From Hyphodiscus hymeniophilus (taxonomy: Eukaryota > Ascomycota > Leotiomycetes > Helotiales > Hyphodiscaceae): a DNA stretch of 64,000 nt. The DNA is taken from assembly GCA_016508695.1 (NCBI GenBank), contig VNKQ01000009.1:744001-808000 (forward strand), written 5' to 3'. The number at the start of each line of letters is the position of its first letter. The stretch's first letter is position 1. This document shows positions 35,757-48,382 of this stretch, piece by piece. A program made the translations under genes and the position numbers. Under the pieces are notes generated by a model. That model ran no database searches and was not told the origin of the DNA. It worked only from the letters and a program-made list of their open reading frames with translations.

Positions 35757-36493
35757 CTACTCATCATCCTCTTCCTACATAGCCACCTAGTCAGTATATA
35801 CTTATCTAAAAGAAGTCAAATAATTTGGGATCACCATACCTCTTCCTCCTCGACGGTGGTAGCAGCAATACGATCCAAATCACGTTGTCCGCTTTGTGTA
35901 ATGCGACGACCTCCCTTCTCCTCGTCCTGCTCCAGAACACCGATCTTCTCGAGGGCTTGCATGACCTTACGGTCTACACTTCCGCTGGCATCGACATGGT
36001 GGGATGGGCGGGATCCACGGTTGCGGGTGGAGCCGTGGACTTTGCGAAGACGACCGACACCGACGGTTTTGCGGAGATAGACGTGGCGAGCGATGGCAGC
36101 AGCACGAACGTAGAACCAGTCGATTGATTGAGGAGGAAGTTCCTTTGCTGGGCCGGTCTTGACAGTATCAACCCAACCTGAATATGAGTTAGCACTGAAG
36201 AGGACGATCATGGTGAAGCGCAAAGCCATACCAGGAATTGGAAGCTTTCCCTGTCTCTTCAAGAAAGCAGAGTATGCCTCGATGAACTTTTGCGCCTGAA
36301 AACACCCGTCGAATCAGCATTATTCCGTCTGCAGAGGTATATTTCAACCCCCTCACGCCTGCTCATTCGTGTCCATGATATCGAGGGAGTGGTTTCGAAT
36401 TGTAGTTGGCATCTTGTCCTGCTCCCTCGTATCTCAGGTTCCGGGTACATGTATACTCACATCAACATCACGAACGGAAACTCCACCGGCCAT
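35757..36493 (-). CDS. RPS19: 40S ribosomal protein S19 (eS19)
   Basis: Small-subunit ribosomal protein of 150 residues. Four exons on the minus strand: 36493-36461, 36295-36232, 36177-35840 and 35774-35757, all in phase. The start MAGGVSVRDVD, then AQKFIEAYSAFLKRQGKLPIPGW and WFYVRAAAIARHVYLRK, and the RRITQSGQRDLDRIA motif identify eS19 clearly. The final 18-nt exon supplies an acidic tail (EEDDE). The first exon encodes only 11 residues, a usual layout for fungal ribosomal-protein genes. Confidence 0.96.
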
Positions 36494-38635
36494 AGTTGCG
36501 GTAGTTGTATTGTTCGAGGGGTTTGACGTTGGTCAGGTTTGTAGGAATCGCGAGAGACTTTGTTGAATTTTCATAGCTGTGTGGGCTTAGCGAAGCACTA
36601 GTCCAAACTTGGAGTACGGAGTGGGCGCCCCTCGAAATCTTACCCGAGATGTTTCCGGTTCGAACATCAGGGAGCATGTATTGGAAATAATTGCGATATG
36701 TAAAGTGTACAGTATTGTTCTTGGAGTGTCATGCTCCGTTCCTTAAAACCGTGAACTTGCTAGGCCAGTTGCTACTCGCCTAATGTGAATGTCGTTATTG
36801 AAAACTTAGTCTTTGCTATTGGATTTTCTTTGTTGATTTTAAATGTCTTCCAATCGAGGCTTGAGATCTTCGAATCAGCATGTGCTTAACCCATCCGAGC
36901 CAAGGTACACGTTTAGTATTTTCTGTCCAGAGTCATTGCCTAAACATCGAAGATTATTGAGCCTCTGCCCATTCGCTTCTCATTGTTTCGTAGACGATAC
37001 ATCTTATGTCTTAAATTGACAGGGAAGGGGCGCAAAGCTATACAGTGACTCGTAGAATTTACAGTAGAGTTGACCTTGAGTGAGGCTCCCTCGACGTCAA
37101 TCTTTAGAGCACGACGTTATTCCACACGAGATGTCGAGCTTACCAAAAATCCCAACTGCTGGACCACGCTGCAGCTGAAGAGGGGAGGTTCCTGATATAG
37201 TTTTGTTTTTGTTCCTGCCACGAGGACTGATGTTGTCCCGTCTCCTGTTGCGTCTGATCCTGGATCAAGAGAAGCTAGATTTTAATCATGCATGCAAGGA
37301 TTGACAGTGTTGGGTTTTTAGTCAGGTTGGAATAGTCAAACTCTAGCAGTGACTAATTAATACTAGGCTATAGGATACTCCAGTCTTTGCACTCACACAT
37401 GGTTGAGGCTTGGAGTAGAGATGAGAGCTTGTTTGGATATCGGACTACCAAGGTGTAGATTTGGATGCACGCTTTATGGAGATGACAGGAGCAAGATGTA
37501 GTATGTCCTTTTTGAAATGTTCATGTCTGTCAGATAGCCCCAAAATTTAGCATATTAGAACCAGGATTATGATGCATGTTTTCGAGCAATGCAATCCTTG
37601 ATATGATCTGACCGAAATAATTCAAAAAACCATCATGCAGCAATGGAAAGAAGCCACACTCGCACTTCAAAAGTCTTAATTATTTGCAGCCTTGCAACTC
37701 ATCGAATAACGTGCTTGTAGGTATAGAATGGTCCCTCGTAAATAATTGATTGCCAAGCTAAGCTCAAATATCGCAAAGCGAGACATCATTTCATAACACA
37801 ATACCCTGAAGCACTGAATATTTGGCCGATTTGGTATCGATCCTATATCACGTGACAATCGCCTGATCCACAAGCAAATTTTGATCCTCTATTTGCCTCC
37901 AGCAGGGAAAAAGCTATCAGGCAGCGGGGTGGCAGAGCTAAGCTAGGTAGGTAGTGGAGCTTTTTCTTCACAGCCTTACATCATTTAAAGGCGAAAAGTT
38001 TGATCAAAGACAGTCTCTAGAATGTCATAGAAAGCGAACATCCATTGAAAAGAGGAAACGGTCTAGAATACCATGTCAAGCAAGTAAGAATTTCATCGTC
38101 ACTGTTGGTGGGGCAATGAGGGGTGGAGTGATGCTTTGGCCAAGCGCGTCATGCGAGGCGGTGAGGTGGTGGGATGCGATGTCTCTGGAATCAGTGTCAA
38201 TAAAACAATAATTTGGTAGAAAAGCTGCAACAGATTATTTGATGCCATAGAGTAATTGGTTTGGCGAAAGAGCGTGTGACAATAGACTGATAATAGCGAA
38301 TATTGCTCTGGTCTTATTTCCTGACACTTCCTGCAGCTTCTAGAGCCGCCCAGCGACTTCTCGCTTGATCCGAATTCTGCGAAGTTCGATAGCCTTCTAG
38401 GAAAAATCACCTCCGCCATAAATTTAAAGCTGCGGCTGCACACAACTCTCTTTCTTCAAGAAAACAACACATTTTCCTGATACCCATACCCACAATCTCT
38501 TCAAGCTTCTCATATCTCGAAGCAAACAAAGCCTCTCCAAGACAGTACACATAAGTACAAGTCTTAATTCGAAACCGGAATCAGCCCGAGTCTTCAACAC
38601 ATTACATCTACAAGAGTTCAATCAATACCGCAATC
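36494..38635. other. Divergent intergenic region, RPS19 / HSP70
   Basis: About 2.1 kb between the start codons of RPS19 (-) and HSP70 (+). No further gene is seen. The 300 bp nearest HSP70 hold a TATA-like ATAAATTTAA and pyrimidine-rich leader sequence, annotated separately. Confidence 0.5.
38336..38635 (+). promoter_or_regulatory. HSP70 core promoter and leader (tentative)
   Basis: An ATAAATTTAA TATA-like element sits near 38417, about 220 bp before the ATG, followed by a CT-rich leader. Inverted TTC/GAA pieces (CTTCTAGAG near 38337, CTTCTAGGAA near 38394) recall heat-shock elements but have imperfect spacing, so I do not call them functional. Confidence 0.3.
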
Positions 38636-40942
38636 ATGTCAGGATCATCTGGCCCAGCCATCGGTAAGACCAGCTTCCATATGCATCATTCCTCCCGCTC
38701 TTCTCGTCTTTTTCATCCATTAAGCTTTCCGTTACTAACAGCTCTGCAGGTATTGATCTCGGAACCACGTATTCTTGCGTTGGTATCTTCAGAGATGATC
38801 GAATCGAAATCATTGCCAATGATCAAGGCAACCGCACAACCCCCTCCTTTGTCGCCTTCACAGATACCGAACGTCTCATCGGAGATGCCGCAAAGAACCA
38901 AGTCGCCATGAACCCACACAACACCGTCTTCGATGCGAAGCGACTCATCGGTCGTAAGTTCGCGGACGCAGAGGTTCAGGCAGATATGAAGCACTTTCCA
39001 TTCAAGGTTATTGATCGCGCTGGCAAGCCTGTCATTGAGATTGAGTTCAAGGGTGAAAACAAGCAATTCACACCTGAGGAAATCTCATCTATGGTCTTGA
39101 TCAAGATGCGAGAGACTGCGGAGTCATACCTTGGAGGAACCGTCAACAACGCTGTCGTCACCGTCCCAGCTTATTTCACGGATTCTCAACGTCAAGCCAC
39201 CAAGGATGCTGGATTAATCGCTGGTCTCAATGTTCTCCGAATCATCAATGAGCCTACCGCTGCTGCCATTGCCTACGGTCTTGACAAGAAGGTCGAGGGC
39301 GAGCGCAACGTTCTCATTTTCGATCTCGGTGGAGGAACCTTCGATGTCTCTCTTTTGACTATCGAGGAAGGCATCTTTGAAGTCAAGTCCACCGCTGGTG
39401 ACACTCACTTGGGTGGTGAGGATTTCGATAACCGTCTTGTCAACCACTTCGTAAATGAATTCAAAAGAAAGCACAAGAAGGAGTAAGTTAATTCTTTTTT
39501 ATTAAACTGTTTGCATGAAGAGGTCCGGCGCAATTTTGGAGATCCCAATCATTCGGCTGCAGTCGAAAGATTGGGATGTGTGGCTGGGCACCACTGCACC
39601 GGAATATCTCAGCCACACATCCCAAACTTTCAGCAACGCCTGGACAATTAGGATCTCAACTATTGGCTCGGTGCTGGTCGAAGTTCCCAATCTTTGAAGT
39701 TCCTATTGTACATTCAGCACATGCTAACATTTTCATAGCCTTTCCACCAATGCTCGTGCCCTCCGTCGTCTCCGCACAGCCTGTGAGCGTGCCAAGCGCA
39801 CTCTCTCATCCTCCGCACAAACCTCCATCGAAATCGATTCTCTTTACGAGGGTATCGACTTCTACACCTCTATCACCCGTGCTCGTTTCGAGGAACTTTG
39901 CCAGGACCTCTTCCGATCTACCACCACTCCTGTCGACCGTGTTCTAGCAGACGCCAAGATCGATAAGTCCAAGGTCCACGAGATCGTTCTTGTCGGTGGT
40001 TCCACCCGTATTCCCAGAATCCAAAAGCTCATCACCGACTACTTCAACGGCAAGGAGCCCAATAAGTCGATTAACCCCGATGAGGCTGTTGCATACGGTG
40101 CTGCAGTTCAAGCTGCTATTCTCTCCGGTGACACTTCTTCCAAGTCTACCAACGAGATTCTTCTCCTCGATGTTGCGCCGTTGTCTCTCGGTATCGAGAC
40201 TGCTGGTGGCCAAATGACAAAGCTCATTCCTCGCAACACCACAATTCCCACCAAGAAGTCCGAGGTCTTCTCTACCTTCTCCGACAACCAACCAGGTGTT
40301 CTCATCCAAGTATTCGAGGGTGAGCGTCAACGCACCAAGGACAACAACCTGTTGGGCAAGTTCGAGCTTACTGGCATCCCACCTGCTCCACGTGGTGTTC
40401 CTCAAATCGAGGTTACCTTCGATCTTGATGCCAACGGAATCATGAACGTCTCTGCTCTTGAGAAGGGTACTGGCAAGTCCAACAAGATTGTTATCACCAA
40501 CGACAAGGGTCGTCTCTCCAAGGAGGACATTGAACGCATGTTGTCCGAGGCTGAGAAGTACCGTGAGGAGGATGAGGCTGAAGCTGGCCGTATCAGCGCT
40601 AAGAACGGTCTCGAGTCGTACGCCTATTCTCTGAAGAACACGCTCTCCGATTCAAAGGTCGACGAGAAGCTTGATGCTGCCGATAAGGAGGCATTGAAGG
40701 CTGAAATCGACAAAACCGTTTCATGGCTCGATGAGTCTCAGCAAGCAACTAAGGAGGAGTATGAGGAACATCAAAAGGAGTTGGAGGCCGTCGCCAACCC
40801 AATCATGATGAAGTTCTACGGTGCTGGTGGTGATCCATCTGGAGGTATGGGAGGTATGCCCGGTGGTGGTTTCCCGGGAGCTGGAGGTGCTCCACCAGGA
40901 GCTACTCATGATGACGGACCAACTGTCGAGGAGGTCGACTAA
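38636..40942 (+). CDS. Cytosolic Hsp70 chaperone (SSA type)
   Basis: ATP-dependent cytosolic chaperone of 654 residues. Exons 38636-38663, 38750-39482 and 39739-40942 join in phase. The nucleotide-binding domain starts IDLGTTYSCVG and has the IFDLGGGTFDVSLL and VLVGGSTRIPRIQKL signatures; the substrate-binding domain has the GERQRTKDNNLLG block. The C terminus has the GGMP-type Gly-rich segment and ends EEVD, the signal for TPR co-chaperones that marks the cytosolic class. The second intron is 256 nt, longer than most here, and contains strong inverted repeats described separately. In yeast nomenclature it corresponds to the SSA group. Confidence 0.97.
39569..39627. repeat. 18-bp inverted repeat inside HSP70 intron 2
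   Basis: Left arm GATTGGGATGTGTGGCTG (39569-39586) and right arm CAGCCACACATCCCAAAC (39610-39627) pair over 18 bp with one mismatch, leaving a 23-nt loop. A second GATCCCAATC at 39541-39550 can pair with the start of the left arm instead, so two mutually exclusive hairpins are possible in the pre-mRNA. Confidence 0.85.
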
Positions 40943-41449
40943 GCTTTTCATCACGAATCTCTTTAGTTGGGTTTCTGCATTTCAGTCAGCTGTAGCTACA
41001 GTTGATGGCTCTGGTGTCGCTTTACGGAGTTTTACCATTAGAAGCGTTTTGATATGATTGGGAAAAGGCTAGATTGATAGCGGAAGTTTTCAGTCAATAA
41101 AATTGAGCAATTCATCAATTCATCCTGATATCAGACCTACCACTTAGTTTTGTGAGCCCGTTATTAATCGTCGTACCAACAAAGCCATATTTTGACTCTG
41201 TGTAACACAATAATCGTGACTGCCCAATGCATAAGAACCTCATCTCCTCAAAGATTCATTTTTCCTAGTACAATTTTCGTGGATCAGGTAAAATACTCCA
41301 ACTTCAGTCACTCGATTACTCCCCGACTTAACCATTGCTCAATTTTGAGATCATTATTTTTGTGTGGTGCCATTAAGTGACCCCCACTGGAAATATTTCG
41401 AAAGATCTCCAGCCCTAGACAGAACGAATTCAAACAACACACAACAAGG
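40943..41449. other. Intergenic, HSP70 3' flank and OMPDC promoter
   Basis: 507 bp between two genes on the same strand. It holds the Hsp70 3' untranslated region and the OMP decarboxylase promoter; no gene or repeat is recognised. Confidence 0.5.
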
Positions 41450-42550
41450 ATGCCAAACACCATAGCTAAGCAATCATACTCCCAGCGGGCAGAAAATGCC
41501 AATCATCCTCTCTCGGCATATCTACTGCGGCTCATTGCTGTAAAGAAAAGCAATCTATGCTTATCCGCCGATGTCTCAACCACCCAGCAACTCCTCCACC
41601 TCGCAAACACGATCGGCCCTTCAATCGTTGTCCTCAAAACTCATTATGATCTTATCGCAAATTGGGATTATAATGCAGAGCATGGCACCGGTGCCAAACT
41701 GGCACGACTAGCACGACGACACGCGTTCCTGATCTTCGAGGATCGCAAGTTCGGTGATATAGGCAATACGGTACAATTGCAATACACAGAAGGCACAGCG
41801 AAGATCATCGAGTGGTCACACATTACAAATGTTAACATGATACCGGGCAAGGCTGCAGTAGACGCTCTGGCAGATGCTGCAGCTCGCTGGCGAGAACGCA
41901 AACGCTACGAAGTTAAGACAGACATTACAGTTGGCACACCAAGACCCGAGAGCGTAGAATCGGACGAAGAAGATGTCACTACAACGCCTACACCGGAGGA
42001 GCTGGGTCTGGACACATATCGAGCTGCGAGTGCGGGACGGAAATCGAGTATTGTGTCTATCACGACTGTTTCGCAGCATTTCGAGCCTGCCAACTCACCG
42101 AGATCGTACGAGGAATTTGGTCATGAATCGTTTCCAGGGATTGAAGAGCCCCCGATGGAGAGAGGACTGCTGATATTGGCTCAGATGTCCAGTAAGGGAA
42201 ATTTCATGACAAGGGAATATACGGATGCTTGCGTAGAGAGTGCGAGGGAACATGAGGATTACGTTATGGGCTTCATTTCGCAGGAGACGCTCAATACCGA
42301 GCCCGATGACCAGTTCATCAGCATGACTCCTGGATGCCAATTGCCTCCCAAAGACGTCAATGGGGATGCGAAGCTCGAGGGTGATGGAAAGGGACAGCAA
42401 TACAACACTCCGCAGAAGCTTGTTGGGCAGATGGGAAATGATATTGTTATTGTGGGCAGGGGTATCATCAAAGCTGCCGATCCAGCCAGGGAAGCTGAAC
42501 GGTATAGAAAAGCGGCTTGGGAGGCGTACGAGGAAAGGATCGGTTCTTAG
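41450..42550 (+). CDS. Orotidine-5'-phosphate decarboxylase
   Basis: Last step of de novo pyrimidine synthesis, OMP to UMP, in the cytosol. Single exon of 366 residues starting MPNTIAKQSYSQRA. Key blocks are LCLSADVSTT, the substrate/catalytic loop FEDRKFGDIGNTVQ (the Lys is catalytic), HITNVNMIPG, and the C-terminal phosphate-gripper IVIVGRGIIKA. An insertion of about 75 residues, Ser/Glu/Thr-rich and probably disordered, sits between residues 160 and 235; such an insert is typical of Pezizomycotina enzymes (pyrG / URA3 orthologues). No intron is needed. Confidence 0.97.
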   Translation: MPNTIAKQSYSQRAENANHPLSAYLLRLIAVKKSNLCLSADVSTTQQLLHLANTIGPSIVVLKTHYDLIANWDYNAEHGTGAKLARLARRHAFLIFEDRKFGDIGNTVQLQYTEGTAKIIEWSHITNVNMIPGKAAVDALADAAARWRERKRYEVKTDITVGTPRPESVESDEEDVTTTPTPEELGLDTYRAASAGRKSSIVSITTVSQHFEPANSPRSYEEFGHESFPGIEEPPMERGLLILAQMSSKGNFMTREYTDACVESAREHEDYVMGFISQETLNTEPDDQFISMTPGCQLPPKDVNGDAKLEGDGKGQQYNTPQKLVGQMGNDIVIVGRGIIKAADPAREAERYRKAAWEAYEERIGS

Positions 42551-44490
42551 ACGGGGTTCTCACGATACGGAGCTTTGGAGTATGGGCCCGCTTCATACGT
42601 ACAAAAAGAAAGTACTAAGCAGGAGCATGGACGCGAAAAGGGCAGGATTACCCAAATCATAAGAAGAGTGCTTTTTCGAATGTCTTATGTTGGGAGGGTT
42701 GTCTCATGAATCAATGTTTAATATATCAACGGTTTCCTCTATGATCCTGCTCGTCTCTCCTCCTCCTGTCCAGTTTGCCTCACGAACCACCAGAACGAAA
42801 GACTTTTGTGGCGTCCATCCCACAACATATATGGGTTAGAGTCGCCCGCAGGAACCATGTCAGCGAGTGTTGCAATGTCAGAGCTTGTTGCTGCAGGACC
42901 GAAAGTCCTCCTTCACTCCACCCAGTGGCTAATTCCACCAAAGTCCAGATGGGGGACGGCTTTCTACTCCTAGTTAACTTGGGAAATGGCCTTCCAATCT
43001 CCCGTTTTGTCCCACTTCAAGATTTCAACCTCAATCATCTTGGTAACATCTGACACTTTCTGTTATACCCTTGTATATTTTTGGAGCTCTAGCTCGTATT
43101 GCAGCTTACACGCGGACGACGACGACGACGACTCTTCCCGAGCCAGCTTAGGAACGCGGAATGATCTTGGTTGTAGCGGGAGATGGATTTCAAGTGGGAG
43201 ATGAATGATAGGACGAGGGCGTGGCGCCTCCTCGAGATTTCTTCTGCAGTGGTCATCTTCAACATAGTGTAGGGAAGACTGTAAATAGGAGTAGGCAGGA
43301 GGATGTTAACAGCAGCAGTTATGTGAGTACAAAGCTGTACTTCTCTGGCCACAAGAAGAATATGGAATTGGAGCGTATTAATCTCACTTTATACCCTACC
43401 TCGTGAGTATTCTCCATAGACATCCACAAGGCGCGTCTTGATCATTCCATCATACTGGCTGGTTGAGCACGATTCAGTGAGCTTCATGTTCTCGAGGCCG
43501 ATGAACGACTCTGGCCATCCGGCCTTGTGGAATCAAAACTCCAGACTTGGATTCATATATCAGTCTTGTGACAAGGAGATACGATGACGAGAAAGAAAAG
43601 AAGAAGAAGTTCGTTGACTGAAGATTGAAGACAATTCCCAGGCCGTGATAAGATTGGCTTGGACATCGAATCTTAAGAGATGACTTTGATCTTTCGACTC
43701 ACTCGAGACGTGCGCGTCCGTCGGCGGATCTTTAAATGCCTTGGTTGTCACGCTATTACCCGCGTCTTTGCTTCCTCAAGCGTTTGAGAGATAGAGTTCC
43801 ATGACTTCCACCCGTAATCATTCCAACTGCTAACAAGTTGCCCACGCGCTGTGCAGTCTGCAGAGACGTCTAAAATCCAGAGAGGCCTAAGGCAATTATG
43901 CCTCAAATCCGTGACCTCCATTGAAGGTGGACAACAAGGTAATCCCATGTGCCCATCATAGCCGTCCTCCCTTGTTCGGCACATTGCCGTGTATGTATCC
44001 TTTGTAGGCCAACTGCAAGATCGCGCCCTTTTCTTTCGCATTACCATGGTGGATCCCGAGGCAGTGTGCTTGGTGGCTGCATAACGAAGGCACAAAGTTA
44101 TGCACGGGTTCACTACTCTCATACCTTAACTCGGGATTCTTTTTGTTCCGTTGTTTTCTCTTCCGCTAAGGATTCCCATTCCATTCCTTCCTCATGGCTC
44201 TTTTTGGGGATCGGACCCCTACAAGTACTGGCGTCCGATACAGGGTCAGCAACGCTGATCCTGCGAAGTAAAGGCGACATGGGGTCCTACTGTATCGGCC
44301 CACACTGCCACTCATCGTCATTCGTCATTCACCACAAACTGCTTCGCGTTGCGTTCGAATGCAAATAAGTTCCGCATCCCACAATCTGCTTCCTGCGCCT
44401 CTCTGCATCATGTAAATGTTCTTTCCAGCGTCCCTTTCTCCTTCCCATTGATCCAATCTTGCAGTGGACCCCTAACACAGCCCTGTGGAC
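42551..44490. other. Intergenic, no gene recognised
   Basis: About 1.9 kb between OMP decarboxylase and the ArAE_2-type gene. It contains a short GAC triplet run at 43115-43132. Open frames are short and look random. Confidence 0.5.
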
Positions 44491-47400
44491 ATGGCTGACG
44501 CCGTGGACGTTGGGCCCGAGTTGAAGGACAACAGAGAAGCGAGACAGCAAGACCCCGCGACGAGCGAGCATGAATCTGCGGATAAGGAGGAGGAAGATTT
44601 GAAGGAGCATTACACAGAGCCTGCAAGTAACAATGGATTGCCCGCCGAGAAGATGCAGACTGCGAAGGAGGAGGAGAAGCCAAAGCCTTCCAAGGTCAAG
44701 GGGCTTTGGGGCCAGCTTGGGTTGGACACAGGGACCGTACTCATGATGTTCAAAGGCAGTCTTGCCCCGACGATTGCGATCGCCTGGTACCAATCCAGGG
44801 ACATTTCAGGAATATAGTGGGTGCATTTCAAATATGTCGGCTTTTTTCACCATGGTTCAGGACATATGAAACACTCTCAAGTGAATGCCACTCCCATGAA
44901 AATGCTCTTTGATACTCCCCTCCTACGTTAGAATTGTGCTGACTCTCTAATCTTCCTCAGCGGCACCCTTGGCTACCTCGTAGTGAGTATTCTCCAGGTC
45001 ATCTGTTTCTTTGCCCAGCTCTCTCGGAAACCACGCGACAAGATTTCCCATTGGGACATTCTAGCTCCTCCTGGTTCACTGTTGCTGTCCCTCATATTAT
45101 CCCAAGGAGGCAGCGCTAACCCCAGGTTCTTCAACAGCCTATCATTAGTGTCCTTTCACTATCGATCATGCCAAGAGCGAAATATATACAAACATTGCTC
45201 TTGAATATCCTTGGAATCTGTGTGGGCTCTGCTATGGCGCTTTTGGGCACGTGGAGTGCCATACAAGCCAGGAAAAACACCACTCCGGCCGGTTCGGTTG
45301 AACGATACAATTCTTCGCAGTCTGCCGTTTGTGCAATCTGGCTTTTTGCGAATATTTATTTTGCCAACGTCATGAGAGCGAAGATGCCAGCGCTACAGTT
45401 CCCCGTCATAATGTATTCGATTTTCACAAACGTTGCCTTTACGTTTGGTCCCCTCTTTCAGACCACAGCTCAAGCGGAGGCTCTCGTCAAACAGCTCCTG
45501 ACCTCTTTCTTGTCTGCTTTTGCGATCTCTACCGGCGTTTCTCTTTTTATAATACCCGTTTCTTCTCGGACGGTTGTGCAAAAGGAACAAGCTGGCTACG
45601 TCCAAGGCATCAGAGGGGCACTCAAAGTGGGTATTTGAATATAATAATGATATGTTTGCCCACTAACATGACTAACAGGCACATACAGCCTACCTTTTAA
45701 GCTTGGAAAGTTCTGATATGTTTTCAGCCAATAAGACTACTGTGGATGTGGATGATGACAATAGACACAAAACTAAGAATCAGAAATCTACATACGGTAC
45801 TACAGAAACACCTGAAGCCAAAGCCTTGAAAGTTGCCATCGCTGGTCTTGTGGCCCTACACGGCAAACTTCACGGGGACATGCCATTTGGCAAGAGGGAA
45901 ACAGCTTGGGGGAAATTAGACGCGCAAGACCTGGACGAGATGTTTAGGCTGTTCCGCGGTATTCTCATTCCGCTCGTCGGCATGTCTACGATCACGGACA
46001 TCTTCGAGCGTATAGCTGAGCGCCGCGGATGGGTTAAATCGAAATTGAACTCTTTCGATCGAGCCGAAGCCTGGGAGCATTGTGATGAAGAGTCCAAATT
46101 AGAGGAGAAGAAGGTCTGGAACGAAGTCATGAAGTCATTACACGACTCCTTTGCAGTAGCAGCGTCAGCGATGGATGAGGGCTTGGAGCATGCTGGACTT
46201 CTTTTGGAGCTGCTTCCCAAACCTAAGAAAAAGACAGGCGAAGATGAAGAGGCGAAAGGCACTGATCCAAAACCTGGTGACGGTGACTTTGGTAAATATC
46301 TCGACAAGAAAATGCTCGACTTTTACAAGATGCGAGGCCAATCTCTGAAAGCGTGGGCAAAAGAGAAGGGGTTGACGATAGACATGTTCGATGCTACACC
46401 GCCTGTTGCTGAGATCATTGATCCTGTCCCCGACGACGGCCAGCATCGCCGAGACCAACAACAGCTGTACTTGATTTTGTACATGGAACACTTGTTGTAT
46501 TCCACTGGAATAGCAATAGCAGCTTTCGTCAAGTTTGCAGATTCCAAGGTCGCGGACGGAACCATGAAGAAGAACCATCTTATACTTCCCGGCCAACGCC
46601 GCATCAAGAAATGGATTCTCGACTTAGGGCGTGAGGATGCGACAGTTGATACCGATTCTCCTGATTCAATGGAATCTGGCTCAAACATTGTTTACATGGG
46701 CTCAGGTTTTAGCAAGCCTAAGGATCCTGAACATCTTCCTCCCAAGACTATATGGGAGCATCTCGGTAATGGAGTGCGAACGATTCCTAGGTTTTTCAGA
46801 TCAGCGGAATCGGCATTTGGGTTTCGTGTGGCATGTGCCACTCTGACAGTCGGAATTGTTGCCTTTCTGGAGAAAACACAAACTTTCTTCACAGAGCAGC
46901 GTCTCGTGTGGGCGATGATAATCATCGCTATTGGTAAGTTATATCCTCAAATAATAATTATTCAGTCTGGATGTCTCGGAAATTCTGACTCCCCGGATAT
47001 GCCTGGAGAGTAGACAGCTGTAGACCTTCTTTTACCTCTTCCAAAATACTGACATGAGTAAAGGTATGACTATGACGAGTGGACAATCGATGTTCGGCTT
47101 CTTCGGCCGTGTTGTAGGCACTTTTGTGGCGGCTGTTTTAAGCATTGTGGCGTGGTACATCGTCGATCAGAAAAAGCCAGGGGTCATCGTCTTCCTATGG
47201 CTGTTCATCTTCCTTGAGATGTACTTCTTCTTGAAGTTTCCCCGTTTCGTGCCCATTTGGTTGGTAGCTATCGTATCGCAAGTTCTAATCATTGGTACGT
47301 CTCTCTAACCTAATAATGCCGGTCTTGTGCTGATTCAACTTCAGGGTATGAGCTCCAAGTACGCAGGATTGGCATTGCGGCCGCGAGTGCGACTGGGCAA

Positions 47401-48382
47401 CCATATTATCCGTAAGTGGCTTCTCTGCTGGCATGCGGCGTGTTGACGGTATTCTAGGATTTACGAACTCGCGCCGTATCGACTTGCTTGTGTGGCAGCA
47501 GGCTCCCTTGTTGCTTTCATCTGGACGATCTTCCCGTATCCACTTTCAGACCGTAGTTGGCTCCGCAAAGACTTAGGCAATACACTGTATTTGCTTGCAA
47601 ATTATTACAGTGTCGTTCACTCTACGATCGGAGCTCGCATGCATGGTACTGAAGGCAACATGGAACGAAAAGAATCTCCTGGACGGCAGCTGAAGAAGGC
47701 TCGAAACAAGATCTTCGGGACGCTGATCATGCTTCTTCCTTCGCTCCGATCTCACGCGGACTGGCAGAAATGGGAGCCGTCAATAGGAGGCAAATTCCCA
47801 AGAGAAACCTATGAAGGAATTATACTTAGATCTACTAAGTGAGTCTCTTCTGCGACGTTCACATCACCGGCCTTTTTTCTGACCCAGTATAGCATTATGA
47901 ATTACTTAACATTAATATCCTACGCAACTCAGGCCTGGTCTGACGATTCCGAGGTCCTATACCCCAACACGGATCCCGCTGTTCGAAGAAAATGGCTTAA
48001 CAATCTCACCGCTGTCCTGGATAGCATCAATCCCACAAGCCACCAAATAACCTCAACCCTAACCCTGCTCGCAGCATCCATCAGAGAAGGCTTTGCTCTG
48101 CCACCGTACATGCAGCTTCCTGAACCATATGACTTGAATCGCCGACTGGAAGCTGTGGATAAAGGTATTCTGGATGCTCGACATGTACAAGACCCCGGAT
48201 ACAGTGCCTACGCCTGTCTTCAGGTTGCGAGCAGTATGATCATGGATGATATGGCTAGGCTCATTGAACATGTGAAAGATCTGGTGGGGGAAACGGATTT
48301 TGCCTTCAAGGTCTCATTGTCAGATTCCAGTCTTGATAGCAGTGGCTTATCACGGAACTCTGGGAAGGGGAAATCGGACTAA
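44491..48382 (+). CDS. ArAE_2-type multispanning membrane protein (DUF2421)
   Basis: Large membrane protein of about 1086 residues of the fungal family with an ArAE_2 N-terminal domain and a DUF2421 C-terminal domain, related to aromatic-acid exporters and annotated elsewhere as a putative ER transporter or brefeldin A sensitivity protein. Eight exons join in phase: 44491-44816, 44961-44982, 45138-45626, 45679-46933, 47064-47294, 47345-47411, 47458-47838 and 47893-48382. A charged cytosolic head (about 75 residues) precedes an N-terminal membrane bundle (GTLGYLVPIISVLSLSIMP, LGICVGSAMALLGTWSAIQA and others). A long soluble middle (about residues 280-650) is followed by a second bundle and a C-terminal soluble domain. 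The 22-nt second exon is unusual but needed to keep the conserved GTLGYLV. The substrate is unknown. Confidence 0.87.

Noticed and set aside
38336..38405. Heat-shock elements upstream of HSP70
   Set aside because: TTC and GAA pieces are present but the spacing departs from the nGAAn/nTTCn rule, so I list only a tentative promoter.
44329..44793. 154-codon minus-strand frame
   Set aside because: Overlaps the first exon of the ArAE_2-type gene on the opposite strand and has no recognisable motif.
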